A stretch of 64,000 bases of DNA from Streptomyces brevispora. Its GTDB lineage: Bacteria; Actinomycetota; Actinomycetes; Streptomycetales; Streptomycetaceae. Where the stretch lies: the NCBI RefSeq assembly GCF_007829885.1, contig NZ_VIWW01000002.1, forward strand, positions 434,001-498,000, in the 5' to 3' direction. Every line of letters starts with the position of its first letter. Position 1 is the stretch's first letter. The position numbers were made by a program, and so were the translations under genes. Below are positions 1-7,308 of this stretch, one piece after another. A model generated the notes under the pieces. That model searched no databases and had not been told where the DNA came from. It saw only the letters and a list, made by a program, of their open reading frames with translations.

Positions 1-288
1 CCGGACATCGCCGAACTGTTCGCCGCCTCCGACAGCAGTGAGCTGCCGCACCTGGTCGGCGTCACCCGGCGCAAGCTGTTCCAGTTCGGCGACGTCTATC
101 TGCACCTGATCGAGTCCGAGCGCCCGCCGGGTCCGGAGATCGCCAAGGTGACCGGACACGCTGCGTTCAAGGACATCAGCGACCGGCTCACCGCCTTCAT
201 CAGCCCGTACGACCCGCAGACCTGGCGGGGGCCGAAGGACGCGATGGCGCAGGAGTTCTACTGCTGGGAGCGCGACACCACCGCCTGA
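1..288 (+). CDS. TcmI-family type II polyketide cyclase, C-terminal part
   Basis: The reading frame is open from the first base of the window and stops at 286-288, so only the last 95 residues are present. The fragment reads like the TcmI / WhiE-ORFVII family of small dimeric aromatic polyketide cyclases: a VTRRKLFQFGDVYLHLIE strand pair, then FKDISDRL, FISPYDPQTWRGPKDAMA and the terminal FYCWERD. These cytoplasmic enzymes fold and cyclise the poly-beta-ketone made by a minimal type II synthase. In Streptomyces this protein often closes the spore-pigment (whiE) cluster, which would lie to the left. A strong terminator follows three bases after the stop, so this is the 3' end of its operon. 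The family is clear; the spore-pigment assignment is inferred because the rest of the cluster is outside the window. Confidence 0.85.
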   Translation, partial: PDIAELFAASDSSELPHLVGVTRRKLFQFGDVYLHLIESERPPGPEIAKVTGHAAFKDISDRLTAFISPYDPQTWRGPKDAMAQEFYCWERDTTA

Positions 289-290
289 CA

Positions 291-342
291 ACGACGATCG
301 CCCCGGGTCCGGCCGCAAGGCCGGACCCGGGGCGATCGTCGT
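291..342. terminator. Perfect 24-bp stem terminator, bidirectional
   Basis: Bases 291-314 and 319-342 form a perfect 24-bp inverted repeat around a GCAA loop. It sits between the convergent cyclase and methyltransferase genes. There is no T-run, as is common in Streptomyces. Confidence 0.9.
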
Positions 343-361
343 GCTGCCCGGGACAGGGGAG

Positions 362-1435
362 TCAGCCGGGGATCACGCATTCGAACGCGTGGAGGTAGGG
401 GTTGACCGGCCGGACCTCACCGATGAGCAGCCCTGCCTCCGACAGCCGGTCGACCAGACTCTGCCGGGTGTGCTTGGCACCGCCGACGTTCAGGAGCAGC
501 AGCAGATCCATGGCGGTGGTGAACCGCATCGAGGGGGTGTCGTCGACGAGGTTCTCGATGACGACGACCCGGGCTCCCGGACGGGCCGCCGCGACGACGC
601 TGCGCAGCGCCCGGCGCGTGCTGTCGTCGTCCCACTCCAGGATGTTCTTGATGATGTAGAGGTCGGCCGCCACCGGGATGCCCTCACGGCAGTCCCCGGC
701 CACGATGCCCGCCCGGCCGGCGAGCGGTCCGCCGTCCCGCAGCCGCTCGTCGGCCCGCGCCACCACACCCGGCAGATCCATCAGGGTGCCGCTCAGCGAC
801 GGGTGCTTCTCCAACAGGCTCGCCAGTACGTGCCCCTGACCGCCGCCGATGTCGGCGACCACGGACACCCCGGTGAGGTCGAGGAGGGCGGCGACGTCCT
901 GCGCGGACTGCATGCTGGACGTGGTCATGGCCCGGTTGAACACCTGGGCCGACTCGTGCGCGTCCTGGTGGAGGTAGTCGAAGAACTCCTTGCCGTGCAC
1001 GTCCTCGAAGACATTGCGGCCGGTGCGCACCGCGTCGTCCAGCCGCGGCCATACGTCCCAGGTCCAGGGCTCGGTGCACCACAGCGAGATGTACCGGAGG
1101 CTGTTCGGGTCGTTCTCGCGCAGCAGCCGTGACATGTCCGTGTGGGCGAACGCGCCGTCCGCCGTCTCGGTGAAGATGCCATAGCAGGTCAGGGCGCGCA
1201 GCAGCCGTTGCAGCGGTACGGGTTCGGTCTTCACCACCGCGGCCAGCTCGGCCGCGGTGGCGGGCGTCTCGCCCAGCGCGTCGGCGACACCGAGCCGGGC
1301 CGCGGCGCGCACGGCCGCGGCGCGGGCGGCACCGAACACGATCTCCCGCAGCCGCATCGCCGGCTGCGGGACGGGAACGGCCTGGACGGGAGTGATGGTG
1401 GGGGTGGAGGTGGGGGGTGTGCTCACGGTGGTCAT
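362..1435 (-). CDS. SAM-dependent O-methyltransferase, polyketide-tailoring type
   Basis: A 357-residue protein of the dimeric small-molecule O-methyltransferase family (TcmN C-half, DnrK-like). Residues 30-100 form the N-terminal dimerisation and winged-helix region. The SAM-binding glycine motif DIGGGQGH is at residues 195-202. The usual catalytic K-x-x-L-H-D-W segment is replaced by KNILEWDD, so the general-base histidine is missing, as in some anthracycline methyltransferases. The ATG at 1435 is preferred over one at 1477 because a GAGGAG ribosome site lies about ten bases upstream, and the longer start would overlap the preceding gene. It is the second gene of a two-gene minus-strand unit, 35 bp after the beta-helix gene, and converges on the polyketide cyclase. 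A role in tailoring that polyketide is plausible but inferred. Confidence 0.8.
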   Translation of the reverse strand: MTTVSTPPTSTPTITPVQAVPVPQPAMRLREIVFGAARAAAVRAAARLGVADALGETPATAAELAAVVKTEPVPLQRLLRALTCYGIFTETADGAFAHTDMSRLLRENDPNSLRYISLWCTEPWTWDVWPRLDDAVRTGRNVFEDVHGKEFFDYLHQDAHESAQVFNRAMTTSSMQSAQDVAALLDLTGVSVVADIGGGQGHVLASLLEKHPSLSGTLMDLPGVVARADERLRDGGPLAGRAGIVAGDCREGIPVAADLYIIKNILEWDDDSTRRALRSVVAAARPGARVVVIENLVDDTPSMRFTTAMDLLLLLNVGGAKHTRQSLVDRLSEAGLLIGEVRPVNPYLHAFECVIPG

Positions 1436-1470
1436 GCCGTCTCGCTTCTCCTCGTACGGGGGTGCACCGG

Positions 1471-2544
1471 TCAGCACATTCCGGCCGGTGTGGACGTCGT
1501 GCAGACGTTGCCGGTGAAGACGTTGCCCGTGCCGGCGTATTCGTTGGCCAGATCGGCCGGCCGATTGCCCGTCACGACGTTGCCGCTGATGGTGTTGTCG
1601 CTGTTCTTCGCTCCGACGAAGCTCTTGAACAGCACGACGCCGCCCGAGAGCGGTGTGGCCCCCACGTTGTCGCGGATCACGTTGGACCGCACCTCGGTGG
1701 TCTCGGCGCCGGTGAGGACGATTCCGGAACCCTGGAGCGCGGGCAGCCGGGCGGAGGCGGCGCAGAACTTGTTGTTCCGGCTGATCCGGTTGGACCGGAT
1801 GGTCATGGCGCCGGCCTTCGGTGTTCCCTCGTCGCCCACGACGAACAAACCGGTGCAGTTGGCGGTGAGGGTGTTGTCGCGGACATCCAGATTCCGGACG
1901 CGGCGTGCGGTGAAACCGATCCGGTTGTCGGTGAGCGTGTTGCCCCGGACCCGAGTGCCCCCGGTGTCGGTGGCGCCGCCCTCCTCGTCGACGCTGTTGG
2001 CGACGAAGATGCCCGCTTCGCCGTTGCCGCGGGCGGTGTTCTCACGGATGTCGGACCGGGTGGAGCGCTGTTGCGCGATGCCCCAGATGCCGTTGGACTC
2101 GGCGGTCACGTCCCGTACGTCCAGCCGGTCGGTCCAGGAGGCCCAGACACCGTTCCTGGCGAACCCGGCGACGGTCAGGGACCGGACGGACACGTTGTCC
2201 ACGGTGTGCTGAGCCGTGCCCAGGACACAGACCCCATGGCCGGCCCCGGCACACGCGTTGTCCGGCTGCGCGCCGCTCGCGCCCGGCACGATGACCGTGC
2301 GCTCCCCGGAACCGCGCAGGGTGAGACCCGGTGTGCTGATCAGCACACTCTCGCGGTAGGTGCCGGGCCGGACGACGACGGTGTCGCCGGGCCGTGCGGC
2401 GTTCACCGCTGCCTGGATCGACTGGCCCGGGTACACCACATGCCCGCCGGCGGCAGCGGCCGAAACGGACGGCACGGCGGCGCCCAGTCCGGCGGCCGTG
2501 ACGGCTGCGATGCTTACGAGGCAGTCGAAGTGTTGTTTCCTCAT
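1471..2544 (-). CDS. Secreted right-handed parallel beta-helix protein
   Basis: A 357-residue exported protein. Residues 1-30 are a signal peptide (MRKQHF, hydrophobic core, cleavage near SVSAAAAG). From residue 38 there is the YPGQSIQAAVNAARPGDTVV opening typical of NosD/pectate-lyase-like beta-helices. Rungs full of N and D turns follow (SNGIWGI, ENTARGNG, GNTLTDNRIGF, DNTLTANCTG, SNRISRNNKF, DNTISGNVVTGN). The fold suggests polysaccharide binding or cleavage at the cell surface, but no catalytic residues stand out, so the substrate is unknown. It is the first gene of the unit that continues into the methyltransferase; the two products have no obvious functional link. Confidence 0.8.
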   Translation of the reverse strand: MRKQHFDCLVSIAAVTAAGLGAAVPSVSAAAAGGHVVYPGQSIQAAVNAARPGDTVVVRPGTYRESVLISTPGLTLRGSGERTVIVPGASGAQPDNACAGAGHGVCVLGTAQHTVDNVSVRSLTVAGFARNGVWASWTDRLDVRDVTAESNGIWGIAQQRSTRSDIRENTARGNGEAGIFVANSVDEEGGATDTGGTRVRGNTLTDNRIGFTARRVRNLDVRDNTLTANCTGLFVVGDEGTPKAGAMTIRSNRISRNNKFCAASARLPALQGSGIVLTGAETTEVRSNVIRDNVGATPLSGGVVLFKSFVGAKNSDNTISGNVVTGNRPADLANEYAGTGNVFTGNVCTTSTPAGMC

Positions 2545-2647
2545 GAGCCGAAGTTATGGGCGATCACTCCCCGATGCCACACAGGGTGACCGGTTGGGCG
2601 CGGGGCGTGCCCGAATGGCTTACGTCGCTCCCCGCGCCCCGCGTCCG

Positions 2648-2671
2648 GTGTGGGCGCGGGGCCGCCCACAC
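2648..2671 (-). terminator. Hairpin after the acyl-CoA synthetase gene
   Basis: GTGTGGGCG (2648-2656) pairs with CGCCCACAC (2663-2671) around a six-base loop, 32 bp past the synthetase stop. A second inverted repeat, GGGCGCGGGG / CCCCGCGCCC at 2596-2605 and 2630-2639, follows. Together they probably end the transcript. Confidence 0.6.
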
Positions 2672-2702
2672 GGGTGATTCGGCGACGGACGCCGCGCCCG
2701 TC

Positions 2703-4331
2703 TCAGCCGTCGGCCGGGAGGACGGGTGCGACGACCGAGCGGGCCCACCGGTAGTCCGCCTTGCCGCTGGGGGAGCGCCGGATCTGCGGGGTGATCACCA
2801 GGTGACGCGGGATCTTGTAGCCGGCCAGCCGTGTCCGGCAGTGCGCCTGGACGTCGTCGAGCGAGGGTGCCTCGGCGCCCTCCCGCAGTTGCACCACGGC
2901 GGCGACCTGGCTGCCCCAGCGCTCGTCGGGTGCGCCGGCGACCAGCGCGTCGTACACGTCCGGGTGGGCCTTGAGCGCCTGCTCGACCTCCTCCGGGTAC
3001 ACCTTCTCGCCCCCGGTGTTGATGCACTGCGAACCCCGGCCGAGCACCGTGACGATGCCCTCGGCGTCGACCGTCGCCATGTCGCCGAGCAGTACCCACC
3101 GCTCCTCGCCCTTGCGGAAGAACGTCTCCGCGGTCTTGCGCGGGTCGTTGTAGTAGCCGAGCGGCACGTGGCCGTGCTGCGCGATCCGCCCCGCCTCGCC
3201 CGGCCCGACCGGCTCGTGCGTCGCCGGGTCGACCACCGCCGTACGGGAGTTGACGCGGAGCCGGAAGCCGTTCTCCGGCCCGGAGTCGGCTGTCGCGGTG
3301 CCGTTGAACCCGGACTCGGACGAGCCGAAGTTGTTCAGCAGCATCACGGTGGGCACCAGTTCCTGGAACTCCGCCCGCACCGAGTCGGACATGATCGCGC
3401 CCGAGCTGGAGACGGAGAACATCGACGAGCAGTCGGTGCCCTTCAGCGGTCCCTTCAGCGCGTCGATCAGTGGTCGCAGCATCGCGTCGCCGACCAGCGA
3501 CACGCTGGTGACCTTCTCCTTCTCGATCGTGCGGAGCACCTCGTGCGGCACGAACTTGCGGTGCACCACGATCCGTTGCCCGAAGTTGAAGCCGATGAAC
3601 GCCGTGAGCGTCGAGGTGCCGTGCATCAGCGGGGGAGTGGGGAAGAAGGTGATGCCGTCGCCGCCCGCGGCCACCCGCTCCGCCAGTTCTTGCGGGGTCT
3701 TCACCGGCTCGCCGGTCGGTGCGCCTCCGCCGAGGCCGGAGAAGAAGAGATCCTCCTGACGCCACATCACGCCCTTGGGCATGCCCGTGGTGCCGCCCGT
3801 GTAGATGATGAACTGGTCGTCGGGCGACCGGGGTGCGAAGCCGCGCCCCGGATCCCCGGCCGCCTCGGCCGCCGCGAACGCGACGGCATCGGGGCCCGGC
3901 GCCCCCTTCGCGGGCGCGCCCACCCGGACGAGATGGCGGAGCTTCGGCGCCTGCGGCGCGGCGGCCGCGACGCGCTCGTCGAACTCGGCGTCGAAGACGA
4001 GCGCCGCCAGGTCCGCGTCCTGGTAGAGGTAGACCAGCTCCTCCTCCACGTACCGGTAGTTGACGTTGACCGGGACGATGCGTGCCTTCAGGCAGGCCAG
4101 GACCGTCTGGAGATACTCGATGCCGTTGTACAGGTGCAGGCCCAGATGCTCGCCGGGGCCGATCCCCGCCTCGATCAGGTGATGGGCGATGCGGTTCGCG
4201 GCGACGTCGAGTTCCGCGTAGGTGAGCCTGCGCTCGGCGCCCGTTCCGGGATGGTCGACGTAGACGAGTGCCTCGCGTTCCGGGACAGCGTCGACGACCG
4301 ATTCGAACAGGTCGGCAAGGTTGTACTCCAC
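2703..4331 (-). CDS. Acyl-CoA synthetase (AMP-forming, FadD17/FadD19-like)
   Basis: A 542-residue member of the adenylate-forming (ANL) family. The phosphate-binding motif IYTGGTTGMPKG is at residues 176-187 and is followed by VMWRQ, the form seen in the actinobacterial FadD17/FadD19 branch that activates branched or sterol side-chain acids. The later GYYNDPRKT and the C-terminal catalytic lysine region (GKADYRW) are present. It converts a free acid to acyl-AMP and then acyl-CoA in the cytoplasm. The GTG start has a GGAGGAACG site directly upstream. It is transcribed divergently from the crotonase / DUF35 / thiolase operon across a 166-bp gap holding two operator-like palindromes. That layout suggests it makes the CoA ester those enzymes process. 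The exact substrate is unproven. Confidence 0.85.
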   Translation of the reverse strand: MEYNLADLFESVVDAVPEREALVYVDHPGTGAERRLTYAELDVAANRIAHHLIEAGIGPGEHLGLHLYNGIEYLQTVLACLKARIVPVNVNYRYVEEELVYLYQDADLAALVFDAEFDERVAAAAPQAPKLRHLVRVGAPAKGAPGPDAVAFAAAEAAGDPGRGFAPRSPDDQFIIYTGGTTGMPKGVMWRQEDLFFSGLGGGAPTGEPVKTPQELAERVAAGGDGITFFPTPPLMHGTSTLTAFIGFNFGQRIVVHRKFVPHEVLRTIEKEKVTSVSLVGDAMLRPLIDALKGPLKGTDCSSMFSVSSSGAIMSDSVRAEFQELVPTVMLLNNFGSSESGFNGTATADSGPENGFRLRVNSRTAVVDPATHEPVGPGEAGRIAQHGHVPLGYYNDPRKTAETFFRKGEERWVLLGDMATVDAEGIVTVLGRGSQCINTGGEKVYPEEVEQALKAHPDVYDALVAGAPDERWGSQVAAVVQLREGAEAPSLDDVQAHCRTRLAGYKIPRHLVITPQIRRSPSGKADYRWARSVVAPVLPADG

Positions 4332-4417
4332 CGTTCCTCCTCACGCCGGTTGCTGAGTGGCTCGGCGGTCATTAGAGCGCCGACCGCCACAAGTGGGAAG
4401 AGGGCCCGGCGAAGAAA

Positions 4418-4434
4418 TCTGACTGCCTGTCAGA
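4418..4434. promoter_or_regulatory. Palindrome TCTGAC-N5-GTCAGA, putative operator
   Basis: A 17-bp interrupted palindrome with perfect six-base arms in the AT-rich middle of the divergent promoter between the acyl-CoA synthetase and crotonase genes. Its size and symmetry suit a TetR-type dimer. It differs in sequence from the KstR-like site 28 bp away, so a second regulator is possible. Confidence 0.5.
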
Positions 4435-4461
4435 AAACTATTGAACTGCCTCCCCTCCTAC

Positions 4462-4475
4462 TGCAACCTGTTCTA
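4462..4475. promoter_or_regulatory. KstR-type operator TnnAACnnGTTnnA
   Basis: The 14 bases TGCAACCTGTTCTA match the mycobacterial KstR consensus TnnAACnnGTTnnA at every fixed position. The site lies 22 bp upstream of the crotonase start codon, overlapping the likely promoter or transcript start. KstR represses sterol-catabolic genes, and the genes here (FadD, crotonase, DUF35 and Ltp-like thiolases) resemble that regulon. Confidence 0.6.
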
Positions 4476-4497
4476 GCCTTGAGACGGGAGACAGACC

Positions 4498-5298
4498 ATG
4501 GGCGGTACGGAACACCTCACCGTGCAGCGCGAAGGCGCCACACTGGTGCTCACCTTGAACAGGCCGGAGGCAAAGAACGCGCTCTCGCTGCCGATGCTGG
4601 TCGGCCTGTACGACGGCTGGCTGGCCGCGGACGCGGACGAGGAGATCCGCTCCGTCGTCCTCACCGGCGCCGGCGGCTGCTTCTGCGCCGGCATGGACCT
4701 CAAGGCCCTCGCGGGCGGCGGCATGGACGGCGAGCAGTACCGGGACCGGATGACGGCCGACCCCGACCTGCACTGGAAGGCCATGCTGCGCCACCACCGC
4801 CCCCGCAAACCGGTCATCGCCGCAGTCGAGGGCCACTGCGTGGCGGGCGGCACCGAGATCCTGCAGGGCACCGACATCCGCATCGCCGGTGAGAGCGCCA
4901 CCTTCGGCCTCTTCGAGGTCAGGCGCGGCCTCTTCCCCATCGGCGGCTCCACCGTACGGCTGCCCCGCCAGATCGCCCGGACCCACGCACTCGAAATGCT
5001 CCTCACCGGCCGTCCGTACGACGCCGGGGAAGCGGCCCGGATCGGGCTGATCGGCCGGGTCGTTCCCGACGGCGCCGCGCTGGAAGCGGCCCTCGTCGTC
5101 GCCGAACAGATCAATGCCTGTGGCCCGCTCGCCGTCGAAGAGGTCAAGGCGTCGGTGTACGAGACCGCGGAGATGACCGAGACCGACGGCCTCGCCGCAG
5201 AACTGAAGCGCGGCTGGCCCGTCTTCGCCACCGCCGACGCCAAGGAGGGCGCCCGCGCCTTCGCCGAGAAGCGCCCGCCGGTCTACCGGCGGGCCTGA
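4498..5298 (+). CDS. Enoyl-CoA hydratase/isomerase (crotonase family)
   Basis: A 266-residue crotonase-fold protein, normal length for the family. The oxyanion-hole segment AGGCFCAGMDLK (residues 58-69) and the second one, GHCVAGGTEI (112-121), are present. Both catalytic glutamates of true hydratases can be placed, E120 (GGTE) and E140 (LFEVRRG), so water addition across a 2-enoyl-CoA double bond is likely. A GGGAG site seven bases before the ATG supports the start. It is the first gene of a four-gene operon with DUF35 and two thiolase-like genes, and faces an acyl-CoA synthetase. This is the order expected for a side-chain beta-oxidation module: activation, hydration, then carbon-carbon cleavage. 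No acyl-CoA dehydrogenase is present in the run. Confidence 0.88.
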   Translation: MGGTEHLTVQREGATLVLTLNRPEAKNALSLPMLVGLYDGWLAADADEEIRSVVLTGAGGCFCAGMDLKALAGGGMDGEQYRDRMTADPDLHWKAMLRHHRPRKPVIAAVEGHCVAGGTEILQGTDIRIAGESATFGLFEVRRGLFPIGGSTVRLPRQIARTHALEMLLTGRPYDAGEAARIGLIGRVVPDGAALEAALVVAEQINACGPLAVEEVKASVYETAEMTETDGLAAELKRGWPVFATADAKEGARAFAEKRPPVYRRA

Positions 5299-5313
5299 AC
5301 CAAGGAGGCAACC

Positions 5314-6255
5314 GTGCCCGAAGTCCTCAGCGCACCGCTGGTGGTCGAATTCCCCTTCACCCGTTCCCTCGGCCCGGTCCAGAGCGCCTTCCTCACCGGA
5401 CTGCGCGAACGCACCGTGCTCGGCGTACGGACCGGCGCCGGCCTGGTCCTGGTCCCGCCCGTCGAGTACGACCCCGTCACCGCCGAGGAGATCCACGACC
5501 TGGTGGAGGTCGCCGCCACCGGCACGGTCACCACCTGGGCCTGGAACCCGACGCCCCGCCGCGACCAGCCACTGGAGACCCCCTTCGCCTGGGTGCTCGT
5601 ACGGCTCGACGGCGCCGACACCGCACTCCTCCACGTCCTGGACGCACCCGGACCCGAAGCAGTCCGCACCGGCATGCGCGTACGAGTGCGCTGGGCCGCG
5701 ACGCGCGCCGGCGCCATCACGGACATCGCCTGCTTCGAACCGTACGAGAGCGAGCCCGGTGAACCCGCGCCGCACGACGGCGAGTTCGCCGACCCCGTCA
5801 CCGGCATCGTCACCCCCGCCCGCCTCGACTACACCTACTCACCGGGCCGCGCCCAGAGCGCCTACCTCGAAGCGCTGGCGGGCCGACGCGTCGTCGGCGA
5901 GCGCTGCCCGTCCTGCCGCAAGGTGTACGTACCGCCCCGTGGCGCCTGCCCCACCTGCGGCGTCGCCACCGACGAACGGGTCGAGGTCGGACCGTGCGGC
6001 ACGGTCACCACTTTCTGCGTCGTCAACATCAAGGCCAAGAACCTCGACATCGAGGTCCCCTACGTCTACGCGCACATCGCCCTGGACGGCGCCGACCTCG
6101 CCCTGCACGCACGGATCGGCGGCATCCCCTACGACCAGGTGCGGATGGGTCTGCGCGTCGAGCCCGTATGGACCGAGGGCAGCCGCCATCCCGACCACTA
6201 CCGGCCGACCGGTGAACCGGACGCCGACTACGACGCGTACAAGGAGCTGGTCTAG
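5314..6255 (+). CDS. Tandem DUF35 (OB-fold / zinc ribbon) protein
   Basis: A 313-residue protein built from two DUF35-like halves. The N-terminal copy (residues about 15-140) keeps the helix and OB-fold but has lost the zinc cysteines. The C-terminal copy (about 170-300) has the rubredoxin-like ribbon CPSC...CPTC with cysteines at 198, 201, 212 and 215, then an OB-fold. In Mycobacterium and Thermomonospora a DUF35 domain (in ChsH2) binds the Ltp2 aldolase and is needed for its activity. The arrangement here, a DUF35 protein directly followed by two Ltp-like genes, suggests the same partnership. The GTG start has a strong AAGGAGG six bases upstream. The stop codon TAG directly abuts the ATG of the next gene, indicating translational coupling. 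Confidence 0.85.
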   Translation: MPEVLSAPLVVEFPFTRSLGPVQSAFLTGLRERTVLGVRTGAGLVLVPPVEYDPVTAEEIHDLVEVAATGTVTTWAWNPTPRRDQPLETPFAWVLVRLDGADTALLHVLDAPGPEAVRTGMRVRVRWAATRAGAITDIACFEPYESEPGEPAPHDGEFADPVTGIVTPARLDYTYSPGRAQSAYLEALAGRRVVGERCPSCRKVYVPPRGACPTCGVATDERVEVGPCGTVTTFCVVNIKAKNLDIEVPYVYAHIALDGADLALHARIGGIPYDQVRMGLRVEPVWTEGSRHPDHYRPTGEPDADYDAYKELV

Positions 6256-7308
6256 ATGCGGGACGTAGCGATCGTCGCCTTCGCGCAGACCGACCATCTG
6301 CGGCGCACCGACGAACTCTCCGAAGTCGAGATGCTGATGCCCGTCCTGCACGAGGTCCTCGACGCGACCGGCCTCAGGACCAGCGACATCGGCTTCACCT
6401 GCTCCGGCTCCAGCGACTACCTCGCGGGCCGCGCCTTCTCCTTCACCATGGCGCTCGACGGCGTGGGCGCGCACCCGCCGATCTCCGAGTCCCATGTGGA
6501 GATGGACGGGGCCTGGGCCCTGTACGAGGCCTGGGTGAAGATCCAGACCGGCGAGGCGGACACCGCACTCGTCTACGCGTACGGGAAGTCCTCGCCCGGC
6601 CAGGTGCGCGACGTACTCACCCGGCAACTCGACCCCTACTACACCGCCCCGCTGTGGCCCGACTCCGTCGCACTCGCCGCCCTCCAGGCCCAGGCACTCA
6701 TCGACGCGGGCGACACCGACGAGGACGCGCTCACGGCCATCGCCGCTCGCAGCCGCGCGGCCGCGTCGGACAACCCGCACGCCCAGCTCAGCGGCGACGT
6801 GCCGGCCGGCGATTACCTCGTGCGGCCGCTGCGCACCGGCGACTGCCCGCCCATCGGCGACGGCGCCGCCGCCGTGATCCTCGCCGCCGGGGACACCGCG
6901 CGGGCGCTGTGCGAGCGCCCCGCCTGGATCCGCGGCATCGACCACCGCATCGAGGCCCACGGTCTCGGAGTGCGCGAGCTGACCGATTCACCGTCGACCC
7001 GGCTCGCCGCCGAACGGGCCGGGGTCTTCGAACGCCCCGTCGACACCGCCGAACTGCACGCCCCGTTCAGCTCCCAGGAAGTGGTGCTGCGCAAGGCGCT
7101 CGGGCTCGACGGCCGTGTCCGGGTGAACCCGTCGGGCGGTGCGCTCGCCGCCAACCCGCTGATGGCCGCGGGGCTGATCCGCCTCGGTGAGGCCGCCGCC
7201 CGCATCCACCGCGGCGAGTCCGACCGGGCGCTCGCCCACGCCACATCCGGCCCCTGCCTCCAGCAGAACCTGGTCGCCGTCCTCGAAGGGGAGAGCACTC
7301 ATGCCTAA
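6256..7308 (+). CDS. SCP2-thiolase-like protein (Ltp-type), probable aldolase/thiolase partner
   Basis: A 350-residue member of the thiolase superfamily, lipid-transfer-protein branch. Typical signatures are GFTCSGSSDYL near residue 50, a C-terminal VNPSGGALAANPLMAAG block and the glycine-rich end. At the position where biosynthetic and degradative thiolases carry the nucleophilic cysteine it reads ESHVEMDGAWAL, with no cysteine. That is expected of Ltp2-type retro-aldolases or non-catalytic partners rather than true thiolases. The ATG immediately follows the DUF35 stop, and the gene overlaps the next thiolase by 8 bp, so the three products are probably made in fixed ratio and form a complex. 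A thiolytic role cannot be excluded by eye. Confidence 0.8.
   Translation: MRDVAIVAFAQTDHLRRTDELSEVEMLMPVLHEVLDATGLRTSDIGFTCSGSSDYLAGRAFSFTMALDGVGAHPPISESHVEMDGAWALYEAWVKIQTGEADTALVYAYGKSSPGQVRDVLTRQLDPYYTAPLWPDSVALAALQAQALIDAGDTDEDALTAIAARSRAAASDNPHAQLSGDVPAGDYLVRPLRTGDCPPIGDGAAAVILAAGDTARALCERPAWIRGIDHRIEAHGLGVRELTDSPSTRLAAERAGVFERPVDTAELHAPFSSQEVVLRKALGLDGRVRVNPSGGALAANPLMAAGLIRLGEAAARIHRGESDRALAHATSGPCLQQNLVAVLEGESTHA

Noticed and set aside
2556..4892. Very long plus-strand frame opposite the acyl-CoA synthetase
   Set aside because: It is antisense to a clearly conserved enzyme and crosses the divergent promoter; GC-rich antisense frames of this kind are expected.
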